Shown here piece by piece: positions 15,944 through 22,334 of a stretch of DNA of 29,698 bases. Source of the DNA: Spirochaetia bacterium (lineage in GTDB: Bacteria > Spirochaetota > Spirochaetia > Treponematales > Breznakiellaceae); assembly GCA_025997795.1 (NCBI GenBank), contig BNVB01000028.1, forward strand, positions 1-29,698. Direction: 5' to 3'. Every line of letters starts with the position of its first letter. The first letter of the stretch is position 1. The notes under the pieces are model-generated. The model was given only the letters and a program-made list of their open reading frames with translations. It searched no databases and had not been told where the DNA came from. Both the position numbers and the translations under genes were made by a program.

Positions 15944-17434
15944 GTGAACAAAACGTTTACCGATGATGAATTGGCCCGGGAACTAACCCGGGTTCTGCAA
16001 AATGTATTCGCTGTAAGGGAATCCCCAGAGGGCCTGTCGCAGGACAATCTGCCGCCGGGCCGCCTAACACCCGGCCCGGTATTGATCCTTCCCCCCGATT
16101 TAACCCGTATCCATTCCCGGGCAGGTTTTCTTACCGGGATAGTCTGTAAACACCTGGCCGGGGCAGATGTGGCGCAGCAAACTCAAAACAGGACAGCGCC
16201 AAATCTATACCGCCTGGGGGCGATAATGCCCGCCCTGGGAACCCACCGGCCCCTTACTCCGGCAGAACTACAGAGAATGTTTCCCGGCTGTCCGGCGGAC
16301 AAATTCCTTCCCCACCGCTGGCGGGAAGATACGGTAGAGCTGGGCCGGATTGAGAGCGAATGGGTGGCGGCGGCATTCGGCGCCGTTGGAACAGGCCAGC
16401 CGGTTAAACTGGATGAATCGCCGTTTTATACAAGTTGGCCGGTACAGGTAAATCGCCTGCTTCGGGATGGTCTGCCGCCAGAGCCAGGTAAACCCCGGTT
16501 ACCCTTCTCGCTGATCATCTCCATAGGCCAGGTGGTCCCCCACGAAATTGCCGGCATGGCAAACCACACCAAAAATATTTTTATCGGCACCGGTGGGGCG
16601 GAAGCTATTAACAAAAGCCACTGGCTGGGGGCCCTCTATGGCCTGGAACGTCTTATGGGAGTAACAGAAAATCCCGTCCGCTCCCTGTTTGACGAAGCCT
16701 TCCGGCGGTATGAACATTTGCTGCCGCCCATATTGTGGGTCCTTACCGTGGTAGATTACCACGATAAGGTCCGGGGGCTTTTTTGCGGCTTCGGCAGAAA
16801 GTGTTTTGAAGCGGCGGCGGCCTTGGCGGCGGAACTGAATATAGAGCGGATAACTGACGAATCTGGCGGCGGTATTAAAAAGGCCGTGGTTTGGCTGGAC
16901 CCCGCCGAATACCGCAGTACCTGGCTGGGTAACAAAGCCATATACCGGACCCGCAAGGCCATGGTAAACGCGGCGAGTGGAATGGATGCCGCGGCGAGTG
17001 GAATGGATGCCGGGGAACTCCTTATCCTGGCGCCCGGCCTTAACTGTTTTGGCGAAGACCCTTCTCTGGATGCCTTAATCCGCCGTTACGGTTACCGTGG
17101 TACGGAAGTAATCCGGCGGGAAGTGAAAGCGGCGGCGGGTACCGGCGGCGGCCTGGCAGACAACCTGAGTGCCGCCGCCCACCTTATCCACGGTTCCAGT
17201 GAAGGCCGCTTTACCATCCGCTACTGTACGCCTGGCACGGACAGCCAAGGCCGCGCTCTGCTTGGCCGCCGCGACATTGAGGGTGTGGGCTATGCCTGGG
17301 GGAACCTGGAAGAAGCGGCGGCCCGCTATATGCCCCAGGGGCTGGAGAACCAAAAAGCAGGATGGAATACCACTACCGATGGGGAGCGGTACTATTTTAT
17401 CCGTAACCCGGGGCTGGGGCTGTGGGTATCTTAG
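15944..17434 (+). CDS. LarA-family (nickel-pincer lactate racemase-like) protein
   Basis: This 496-residue protein resembles the LarA/DUF2088 family, whose founding member racemises lactate with a nickel-pincer nucleotide cofactor. The N-terminal domain has VLILPPDLTRIHSRAG (equivalent of the D-x-T-R substrate motif) and PALGTHRPLTPAELQRMF (GTHR catalytic His region). The middle has HEIAGMANHTKNIFIGTGGAEAINKSHW, corresponding to the family's Gly-rich cofactor region. I cannot place the cofactor-linking Lys with certainty, and many LarA homologues act on other 2-hydroxyacids, so the substrate is left open. No larB, larC or larE lies in the window. The GTG start at 15944 has no good Shine-Dalgarno and sits beside a hairpin. 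Residues about 343-356 are an exact 7-residue tandem duplication. Confidence 0.75.
   Translation: MNKTFTDDELARELTRVLQNVFAVRESPEGLSQDNLPPGRLTPGPVLILPPDLTRIHSRAGFLTGIVCKHLAGADVAQQTQNRTAPNLYRLGAIMPALGTHRPLTPAELQRMFPGCPADKFLPHRWREDTVELGRIESEWVAAAFGAVGTGQPVKLDESPFYTSWPVQVNRLLRDGLPPEPGKPRLPFSLIISIGQVVPHEIAGMANHTKNIFIGTGGAEAINKSHWLGALYGLERLMGVTENPVRSLFDEAFRRYEHLLPPILWVLTVVDYHDKVRGLFCGFGRKCFEAAAALAAELNIERITDESGGGIKKAVVWLDPAEYRSTWLGNKAIYRTRKAMVNAASGMDAAASGMDAGELLILAPGLNCFGEDPSLDALIRRYGYRGTEVIRREVKAAAGTGGGLADNLSAAAHLIHGSSEGRFTIRYCTPGTDSQGRALLGRRDIEGVGYAWGNLEEAAARYMPQGLENQKAGWNTTTDGERYYFIRNPGLGLWVS
16970..17011 (+). repeat. Exact 21-bp tandem duplication inside the LarA-family gene
   Basis: Two identical 21-base units (16970-16990 and 16991-17011) encode AASGMDA twice in frame. 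The same GGAATGGATGC word, also read as SGMDA, occurs in the minus-strand secreted-protein gene near 10260, and its reverse complement near 9252. This suggests a dispersed micro-repeat rather than simple slippage alone. Confidence 0.7.
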
Positions 17435-17458
17435 GTTTTCTGCAAATACGATAAATAA

Positions 17459-17474
17459 CCCCACAAAGGTGGGG
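17459..17474 (+). terminator. Hairpin after the LarA-family gene
   Basis: CCCCAC and GTGGGG form a perfect 6-bp stem around AAAG, followed by GGCTTG rather than a T run. It may be a terminator or an IS200/IS605-type end hairpin. The rest of 17435-17621 holds a second stem, GGAGGC...GCCTCC (17578-17598), which could end the gene on the minus strand, and nothing else I recognise. Confidence 0.4.
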
Positions 17475-17621
17475 GGCTTGAAAGACGGCCTCTAAAAGAG
17501 ACTCTTGTAGTTCGTGTGGCGCAATTCGTTTACTTGATAAATCGGGGGAAATGGAGTAGTATTTAAAGTGCCACTGGAGGAGGCGGCATTGTAGCCTCCT
17601 TCGCCACCCGGTTCTGTTTAT

Positions 17622-18206
17622 TCAGGGCCGGGCATTTTTTTTGCCTTTACGGATAATTGCCCGCAGTTCGCCATAGGTCCATGTGTGGAGTTTCCCGATG
17701 TTTTCAAAATAACAGATAAAACTACCTTCATCTAAACGGTTCTTTAACTCCCCAGCTATTTTAGCTTTTACGCTGTCTATTTCAAGGGCGGAAAAGAGGC
17801 GGATAAATACCGAATGGTCTTGTATGCCGGGGCAGCGCCGTTTTAGGGCGGCTCCTTGTTTATAGCCTTTCTTGAACTCAAAGCCCAAGGTCTGGCGTGT
17901 ACCGGTAACTGCTTTTAGTTCAACAATTTGGCCATCGATAACAGTGTCGGCAGAAAGTTTGCCCAGAGCGTCGGCGTTTTCCTGTTCTGGAAGGAAGTAA
18001 ACGACGCTCCCCCGAATGGTCAATATGCGTGCATGGTCGATTTCCCAGGCTAATTTCGCACTTTCCCTTGAGGAAGCGGATACGCGGGATTTGGCTACCC
18101 AGATATTGGCTTCCTTTTGTACCCATCCCTCACCCGGAAACAGCAAAGATGCCAGAGCAAGAGATTTTTTGACGTTAGGTGAAGGTTCGGGAGTTGCAGG
18201 TTCCAC
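17622..18206 (-). CDS. Putative nuclease-like toxin domain protein (CdiA-CT-like)
   Basis: This 194-residue soluble protein has no signal peptide. The C-terminal half (from about residue 85) contains DTVIDGQIVELKAVTGTR, a spacing of Asp then Glu-Leu-Lys that fits a PD-(D/E)xK-like nuclease core. It continues through HSVFIRLFSALEIDSVKAKI and ends FICYFENIGKLHTWTYGELRAII. The same order occurs in CdiA C-terminal toxin domains and phage-associated relatives, but here the domain stands alone with a short Lys/Ala-rich N-terminal part and no recognised immunity gene. The annotated start is GTG at 18206, with TATAAT only 1 base upstream (18208-18213). Either that box is not a promoter, or the true start is further in. 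The WYL regulator is divergent. Confidence 0.5.
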   Translation of the reverse strand: MEPATPEPSPNVKKSLALASLLFPGEGWVQKEANIWVAKSRVSASSRESAKLAWEIDHARILTIRGSVVYFLPEQENADALGKLSADTVIDGQIVELKAVTGTRQTLGFEFKKGYKQGAALKRRCPGIQDHSVFIRLFSALEIDSVKAKIAGELKNRLDEGSFICYFENIGKLHTWTYGELRAIIRKGKKNARP

Positions 18207-18284
18207 GATTATATTTTAACCGGGAGATGGGAGCTATGCTAGGGGACGATTGTTTACACATGGAGCCTAAAAATCCCCCTTCAC

Positions 18285-18303
18285 TCTATCGTTCAATGAT
18301 AGA
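18285..18303 (+). promoter_or_regulatory. WYL-regulon operator 1, over the promoter of the WYL gene
   Basis: TCTATCGTTCAATGATAGA has perfect 6-bp arms around 7 bases. It covers the expected -35 region. A -10 box TATACT (18313-18318) follows after 9 bases, and the predicted start near 18325 abuts the ATG at 18326. Related sites occur at 20253 and 21755. Negative autoregulation by the WYL protein is the simplest reading. Confidence 0.75.
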
Positions 18304-18325
18304 TTAACGTGTTATACTCACTGAT

Positions 18326-19402
18326 ATGAAAGACCGAAAAACGCTTCCCAAAACCGCCCTGGCCAGAATTTACTTTATCGACCGGGAAATCGCTTCGGGC
18401 AAGTACCCCAACACCCGGACTCTGGCGAAAGCCTATGAAACCGGAACTGCCACCATCAGCCGGGACATCGACTTTATGAGGGTTATGCTGAATGCTCCTG
18501 TCGAATACGATTATTTTCACAAAGGTTATTACTACACGGAAAAAACGTTCCGGCTCCCCGCAGCGTTTACCTCTGCCGATGAGATCATGGCCCTGGGACT
18601 GGCTAAAACCCTGCTTTCACTGTACCAAAACACCCCCATATACGATGCGGCCCGGCAGCTACTGGAAACCATCACCGCCCCCCTTGATGACACCGTTCAG
18701 CCTCGCTGGTATGAGGACCGTATCATCGTACCCCCGGTTCCCCAGGTTCCTTTTGAACCTGAAATATGGCGAACCATCTGCGAAGGCTTGCGGGAAAACC
18801 GTATCCTCGAATTTGAATACCGCAGTGTCTGGAACGACGGCTACCACCCCCGCCGGGTCCGGCCCTGGCAGCTCCTTTTTGACAACGGCGCATGGTATCT
18901 CTACGGCTACGCCGAAGATCGCCGGGGTGCGCGAGAACCCCCGCCGAGCTGCGTAGCAGCGAAGGTTCCCCTCCGGATGTTTTCCCTTTCCCGGATACGG
19001 AACATCAGCCTTACGGATAAAACTTTTACTTTACCCGACTCTGCCGATTATCGCCTCCACACAGACGGCAGTTTTCTCGGTGTGTACACCGATGGCAAAA
19101 AGCGCTTTTTTCGCATCGCCTTTTATAACGACGCCGCCCTGCGGATACAGGAACGCCGATGGGCAAAAGACCAACGCATCAAAGAAATTCCCGGCGGTAT
19201 CATCCTCAGCTTTACCGGCGCCCAATACGGCAAAGTGCTGGAACTGGTATTGGCCCAGGGCCGTGACGCCCTGCCCCTGGAACCGCCTGAACTGGTTCAG
19301 GAATGGCAGGAAAATGTGCGGGATATGCAAAAGCGGGCCAAGGACAGACATATCAGCAGCGATACTTCATTGCCGAAAAGTAAAAAACCCAATATATTGT
19401 AA
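18326..19402 (+). CDS. WYL-domain transcriptional regulator
   Basis: This 358-residue regulator has an N-terminal HTH (YPNTRTLAKAYETGTATISRDIDFMR, about residues 30-60). A WYL domain follows (RRVRPWQLLFDNGAWYLYGYAEDRR, about 170-205), then a C-terminal WCX-like region. WYL domains bind small ligands or nucleic-acid signals and often control phage-defence or DNA-damage genes (BrxR and CapW are examples). Between residues about 201 and 216 the WYL core is interrupted by REPPPSCVAAKVP, coded by a palindromic insert (18932-18970); without it the phrase would read roughly EDRRGALRMFSLSRI, the usual form. The ATG at 18326 has no ribosome-binding site and lies at the predicted transcription start. 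A three-copy operator suggests a local regulon. Confidence 0.92.
   Translation: MKDRKTLPKTALARIYFIDREIASGKYPNTRTLAKAYETGTATISRDIDFMRVMLNAPVEYDYFHKGYYYTEKTFRLPAAFTSADEIMALGLAKTLLSLYQNTPIYDAARQLLETITAPLDDTVQPRWYEDRIIVPPVPQVPFEPEIWRTICEGLRENRILEFEYRSVWNDGYHPRRVRPWQLLFDNGAWYLYGYAEDRRGAREPPPSCVAAKVPLRMFSLSRIRNISLTDKTFTLPDSADYRLHTDGSFLGVYTDGKKRFFRIAFYNDAALRIQERRWAKDQRIKEIPGGIILSFTGAQYGKVLELVLAQGRDALPLEPPELVQEWQENVRDMQKRAKDRHISSDTSLPKSKKPNIL
18932..18970 (+). repeat. In-frame palindromic insert in the WYL gene
   Basis: GAACC (18935-18939) and GGTTC (18964-18968) flank GCTGC-GTA-GCAGC (18948-18960). The block adds about 13 codons inside the WYL domain without shifting the frame. GCGAAGGTTCCCCTCC here resembles GCGAAGGTCCCTCCCC at about 14147-14162 in the cyclase gene. 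Confidence 0.55.
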
Positions 19403-19417
19403 ACAAGGAGTAAGCCT

Positions 19418-19654
19418 ATGCAGAACAATCAAACCATGACCCTACACGAAAAACTTCAGACAGGCATGAAAGTCATTGAACTGGAAAAACAGGGGAAATT
19501 TGAAGAGGCCGAAAAGCTGCACAAACAGATACCAATGGCCCCTTATCTTGTTAAGTTCTATAAAGATCACCTCGGCCTTGATGCCCTCTTAAAAACCGGC
19601 TGGAATTTTTCGGAAGCGGTAGCGGAATATGGACCAGAGTTTCTTAGTCGCTAA
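19418..19654 (+). CDS. Small hypothetical protein downstream of the WYL regulator
   Basis: This 78-residue, charged, helical protein contains KLQTGMKVIELEKQGKFEEAEKLHKQIP, a TPR-like helical pair, and ends with LKTGWNFSEAVAEYGPEFLSR. I do not recognise the function. AAGGAG lies 7 bases upstream of the ATG. The gene follows the WYL stop by 15 bases and overlaps the next gene by 26 bases. A small protein overlapping a larger partner behind a regulator resembles an antitoxin-toxin layout, but no toxin fold is recognised in the partner. Confidence 0.75.
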   Translation: MQNNQTMTLHEKLQTGMKVIELEKQGKFEEAEKLHKQIPMAPYLVKFYKDHLGLDALLKTGWNFSEAVAEYGPEFLSR

Positions 19655-20177
19655 ACTTGCCGCCTTCACCAACGATATTGATGTTGGGCGAAAAGGCCTC
19701 GCCACCGATGGTAAAGAACATGAGGGCCGCATCCATTACGAAAGAGGTATATCTGGCGCTTCAAACGTATTTCGCGAAGCCCAGAATTCCGCTGATCCCC
19801 AAATCATTGTCCTCTCTGAACTGGTATTTTTGCAGCAGGAATTACAGTTTTGCAATGAAGCCGATGCCGACACAAAAAGCAGTTTGACACAGGCTATCCA
19901 GAGTTTTGAGGACGCACTTCGTTCTCTTGAAGCTGTAGCGGATTCTGGATATAAAACCGCCGAAAAGACCTACCCCCAAAACCCCAAGTACCGCATTCAG
20001 GGCTTCCCCAAGGACGCTTTTCATCTTGCCTGCATTGCCCACCGTACAAGGCTCCGTAACGTGCTGCGTTCTCCCGGTATTAATATGATTGAAAAAGCCG
20101 TTCTACAACAACGCTCCGCTAACCTAACCACCGCCCAGGGCAGTTATACTGCGAAACAGGAAGCCGTTTTACAATAG
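19629..20177 (+). CDS. Hypothetical helical protein; its 3' end is duplicated downstream
   Basis: The 182-residue protein has no signal peptide or membrane helix. The N-terminal part (KLAAFTNDIDVGRKGLATDGKEHEGRIHYERG) is polar; the rest is helical and ends with KYRIQGFPKDAFHLACIAHRTRLRNVLRSPGINMIEKAVLQQR. I cannot assign a function. Its start lies inside the previous gene in another frame, so the two are probably made together. The last 85 codons and about 95 bases of downstream sequence, including a WYL operator, recur at 21380-21773. The gene seems to be a recombination landing point in this region. Confidence 0.7.
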   Translation: MDQSFLVAKLAAFTNDIDVGRKGLATDGKEHEGRIHYERGISGASNVFREAQNSADPQIIVLSELVFLQQELQFCNEADADTKSSLTQAIQSFEDALRSLEAVADSGYKTAEKTYPQNPKYRIQGFPKDAFHLACIAHRTRLRNVLRSPGINMIEKAVLQQRSANLTTAQGSYTAKQEAVLQ

Positions 20178-20271
20178 CCTAGTCGGAAAGAATAAACCTC
20201 AGAGACATGCAAATGTGAGAAAAATTCCTAAAAAATGAAAATTATTTTTACTCTATCGCTCTATGATAGAA
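19920..20271 (+). repeat. Duplicated unit, copy 1 (gene tail plus operator)
   Basis: From the word CGTTCTCT at 19920 through the operator at 20253-20271 this stretch is repeated at 21380-21773. The match starts sharply at CGTTCTCT, is close through the coding part, and loosens in the AT-rich spacer before the operator. Copy 1 keeps the open reading frame. Confidence 0.85.
20253..20271 (+). promoter_or_regulatory. WYL-regulon operator 2
   Basis: TCTATCGCTCTATGATAGA has perfect 6-bp arms identical to operator 1. A -10-like TATGCT (20281-20286) follows after 9 bases, the same offset as at operator 1. It lies in front of the broken small ORF and the AT-rich DUF6994-like gene. Confidence 0.7.
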
Positions 20272-20318
20272 TGAAGGGGGTATGCTAGCAATAGATAAAG
20301 ATGAAAGCGGAGGTATTT

Positions 20319-20460
20319 ATGTATATTTTCTCAAATGGAAAGCAAGTTTACGGATTAATCAGATGAAATGAGAGTCGGAAGGTACGCAGATACTGAGTTG
20401 TACGAAATTGGGCTTGACTTTTTTAAAAATATGGTTAAAAATGTTAAAAATAAATTTTAA
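20319..20460 (+). pseudogene. Broken small ORF behind operator 2
   Basis: An ATG at 20319, 5 bases after GGAGG, begins MYIFSNGKQVYGLIR and stops at 20366. Two bases later, in another frame, a second ATG (20368) gives MRVGRYADTELYEIGLDFFKN and ends at TAA 20460. Together they look like one short gene split by a frameshift. The good ribosome-binding site shows the first part was once a real start. I do not recognise the family. The AT content rises sharply in the second half. Confidence 0.4.
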
Positions 20461-20497
20461 GTATTTGATAAGTATTCTGTCAATTTAGGGGAAAATT

Positions 20498-21295
20498 ATG
20501 AATCTTAGTTTTATCAATGTAGATTACAATTTTTTAAAGGACAATCCAAAATATGATCCCGCAATAACCGACACAAAATATGATCCAGACACATCAAGTG
20601 AAATTCTTCAAATATATCATAAGCTTCTTTGGTCTAAAGAAGAAAATAATATAAAATTATATTTTAACAGGGGTTTAGAATATAGTGATTTAATCTTAAT
20701 AAACAGATATACTACAAAAGAAGAAGAAAATGTTTTTTCTAGCGATTGGATAGTAAATGATTATCAACACTGGGACAGAAATAAATATCACGAGTTAAAA
20801 TATTTGGATAACATGGACATTAATATACTAAAAAATTTTAATAATATTACTAACACAATTGGTGGGCGGATTATCTTCCCCAAAAGAAAAATAGATGGTA
20901 AAGATTCAATCAATGTTCACAGGGGGCGATATAGAAAAATTTGTGACAGATTTGACATTACACTTGAATGTATTCGTAGATTTTATAGCGGAATAGAAAG
21001 TATTCCGGAATTTGATGAAACGCTTAAAAGATATAGCTTCTTTTTTTTATTATTTGGAAAACATATCGAAGGATTTAAAAATTATTGCAATTTTTTCTTT
21101 TTACAAGATTTAGTATTAGATGATTACACAGGAATAAACTTTTTTATAGATTTTAAAGAATTTGAAAATAATCCTTTCCCAAAATCTGAAAAGCAATATT
21201 TACTTTTTGTAAATAGGGCGACAAATTTTATTAAATGTAGAAATAAACGAATGCTGGAATACATTAAAAATAATATTGATAATGTTTATGATTAA
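20498..21295 (+). CDS. DUF6994-like hypothetical protein, AT-rich, probably acquired
   Basis: This 265-residue soluble protein has base composition and codon use very unlike its neighbours (many AAT, TTT and ATA codons). The sequence order, an N-terminal YHKLLWSKE, a central TIGGRIIFPKRKIDGKDSINVHRGRYRKICDRFDITLECIRRFY and a C-terminal FFFLQDLVLDDYTGINFF, matches what I recall of the DUF6994 family, whose function is not known to me. The start ATG at 20498 has GGGGAAAATT just upstream. The stop codon is 2 bases before an integron attC-like site, the typical place for the recombination site of a gene cassette. The gene is thus probably mobile cargo. It may be read from the WYL-controlled promoter at 20253-20286, about 200 bases upstream. 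Confidence 0.7.
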   Translation: MNLSFINVDYNFLKDNPKYDPAITDTKYDPDTSSEILQIYHKLLWSKEENNIKLYFNRGLEYSDLILINRYTTKEEENVFSSDWIVNDYQHWDRNKYHELKYLDNMDINILKNFNNITNTIGGRIIFPKRKIDGKDSINVHRGRYRKICDRFDITLECIRRFYSGIESIPEFDETLKRYSFFFLLFGKHIEGFKNYCNFFFLQDLVLDDYTGINFFIDFKEFENNPFPKSEKQYLLFVNRATNFIKCRNKRMLEYIKNNIDNVYD

Positions 21296-21297
21296 AA

Positions 21298-21381
21298 AGC
21301 CCAACTTCGTCTAACAAAGTGTATACGCTGCGCCGCCAGTAGGCGGCTCGGGCTACACGGACGATGAGCGCAAGTGACCCG
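21298..21381 (+). other. Integron attC-like site ending the AT-rich gene
   Basis: GTCTAAC (21309-21315) fits the R'' core RYYYAAC. The interior folds: GTGTA (21319-21323) pairs with TACAC (21354-21358), and GCCGCC pairs with GGCGGC around AGTA. The element ends at CCCG^TT (21381/21382), where the duplicated host sequence resumes. An attC inserted at a secondary site would leave exactly G followed by host TT. The R' core is GTTCTCT, not the consensus GTTRRRY, as expected if the TT and following bases are host DNA. Confidence 0.55.
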
Positions 21382-21632
21382 TTCTCTCCAGGCCGTAGCG
21401 GATTCTGGATATAAAACCGCCGAAAAAACCTATCCCCAAAACCCCAAATACCGCATTCAGGGCTTCCCCAAAGATGCCTTCCACCTCGCCTGTATTGCCC
21501 ACCGTACAAGGTTCCGCAATGTTCTGCGTTCTCCCGGTATTAATATGATTGAAAAAGCCGTTCTACAGCAACGCACCGCTAACCGCCGCCCAGGGCAGTT
21601 ATATTGCAAAACAGGAAGCCGTTTTACAATAG
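21380..21632 (+). pseudogene. Truncated, frameshifted copy of the 19629-20177 gene
   Basis: The copy starts at the codon matching residue 98 of the intact gene and continues QAVADSGYKTAEKTYPQNPKYRIQ...FRNVLRSPGINMIEKAVLQQRTAN. It then loses 5 bases relative to copy 1 (CGCTAACCTAACCACC becomes CGCTAACCGCC), which shifts the frame. It has no start of its own. Many differences are at third codon positions, so the duplication is not recent or came from a diverged relative. Confidence 0.85.
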
Positions 21633-21648
21633 CATACTCAGAAAGAAT

Positions 21649-21691
21649 GAGGCTCCCCGCCCTGAAGGGCGGGGTATTCGACCCCCCGGCG
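21649..21691. mobile_element. IS200/IS605-type palindromic insert (MITE/PATE-like)
   Basis: Compared with copy 1, about 43 bases are inserted between AAT and AATAAACC, so AAT occurs on both sides. The insert holds a perfect 8-bp stem, CCCCGCCC-TGAA-GGGCGGGG (21655-21674), followed by TATTCGACC. Hairpins of this type are found at the ends of IS200/IS605-family elements. No tnpA or tnpB is present, so it would depend on a transposase elsewhere. Confidence 0.6.
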
Positions 21692-21754
21692 AATAAACCT
21701 CAGGAATATGCAAAAGCGAGAAAAATTCCTAAAAAAGTGAAAAATATTTTTTAG

Positions 21755-21773
21755 TATATCATTCAATGATAGA
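21755..21773 (+). promoter_or_regulatory. WYL-regulon operator 3
   Basis: TATATCATTCAATGATAGA has one mismatch between its arms. TATAGT (21784-21789) follows after 10 bases, and AAGGAG (21800-21805) precedes the ATG at 21815. It drives a small ORF that runs into the flhA fragment. Confidence 0.65.
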
Positions 21774-21814
21774 GTGAAGTGGGTATAGTGAGTGTAAACA
21801 AGGAGATCGCGTAA

Positions 21815-21949
21815 ATGAATATTTCACAGCTATTAACTGCCCTAGCAAAGAGCGCAGAAAAAGAAAAACCCGAAGATGAAGCCGCAAAAATGTTCCGCGG
21901 TTCCCCTGTCGCTGGAAATGGGCTACGGCCTTATCCCCCTGGTGGATAA
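21815..21949 (+). CDS. Small ORF behind operator 3, fused out of frame to flhA sequence
   Basis: The ATG at 21815 opens a 44-residue frame beginning MNISQLLTALAKSAEKEKPED. It leaves any recognisable frame at about codon 28, where the DNA becomes the flhA fragment read in the wrong frame, and stops at 21949. The start has its own operator, -10 box and AAGGAG, so it may still be translated. It is probably the 5' end of a gene disrupted by the flhA segment, although EKPEDEAAK could also be linker sequence of FlhA itself. Confidence 0.4.
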   Translation: MNISQLLTALAKSAEKEKPEDEAAKMFRGSPVAGNGLRPYPPGG

Positions 21950-22334
21950 GGAAAATGGCGGGAAACTGCTTGACTGTATCCAGCGGATAGGCCATGTGTC
22001 CGCGCTGGATTTGGGTCTTGTGTTCCCCATGATACGGATCATTGATAATATGCGCCTTGAGCCGGCAGAATATTGCATCAAGATAAAAGGCGTTGACGTG
22101 GGTAGGGGCAAGATCCGTATGGGCTACTATATGTGCATCAACCCCGGCGACATCAGGGATGAGTTTTCCGGAGAAAAAACCACAGATCCGACTTTCGGTC
22201 TGCCCGCGCTCTGGATAGGCGAAGACCAACGTGACGAGGCCGAGCGCGCGGGGTATACAGTTATTGATCCGCCGTTGATTATCGCCCTTCATCTGGGAGA
22301 AATCGTCAAACGCCACGTTGCGGAAATTTTCTGA
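21876..22334 (+). pseudogene. flhA: Internal fragment of flagellar export protein FlhA
   Basis: About 150 residues (PLSLEMGYGLIPLVD...MRLEPAEYCIKIKGVDVGRGK...PGD...FGLPALWIGEDQRDEAERAGYTVIDPPLIIALHLGEIVKRH) match the cytoplasmic start of FlhA, the export-gate protein of the flagellar type III system. Normal FlhA is near 690 residues with eight membrane helices; none are here, and both ends are cut. It cannot make a working protein. Its presence shows that a chromosomal flagellar gene donated DNA to this region. Sequence from 22335 to 22513 holds a further open frame ending at 22501 (KNDFMCGMAAERLIQKYGV) that I cannot identify and that may be the tail of the disrupted host gene. Confidence 0.85.

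Larger units (their letters stand above)
21380..21773 (+). repeat. Duplicated unit, copy 2 (gene tail plus operator)
   Basis: The partner of 19920-20271. It carries a 5-base deletion in the coding part and the 43-base palindromic insert at 21649-21691, and ends with operator 3. The two copies flank the AT-rich cargo gene, so homologous recombination between them would delete that gene. Confidence 0.85.

Noticed and set aside
17500..17620. Possible tRNA or small RNA gene with several stems
   Set aside because: No cloverleaf with an acceptor stem, T-loop or CCA end can be drawn.
19920..21773. CRISPR array suggested by repeated segments
   Set aside because: Only two long copies of unequal length with a gene between them; no short regular repeats or spacers, and no cas genes.
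21759..22316. Minus-strand frame of 185 codons
   Set aside because: Antisense to the flhA fragment, which is unmistakable on the plus strand.
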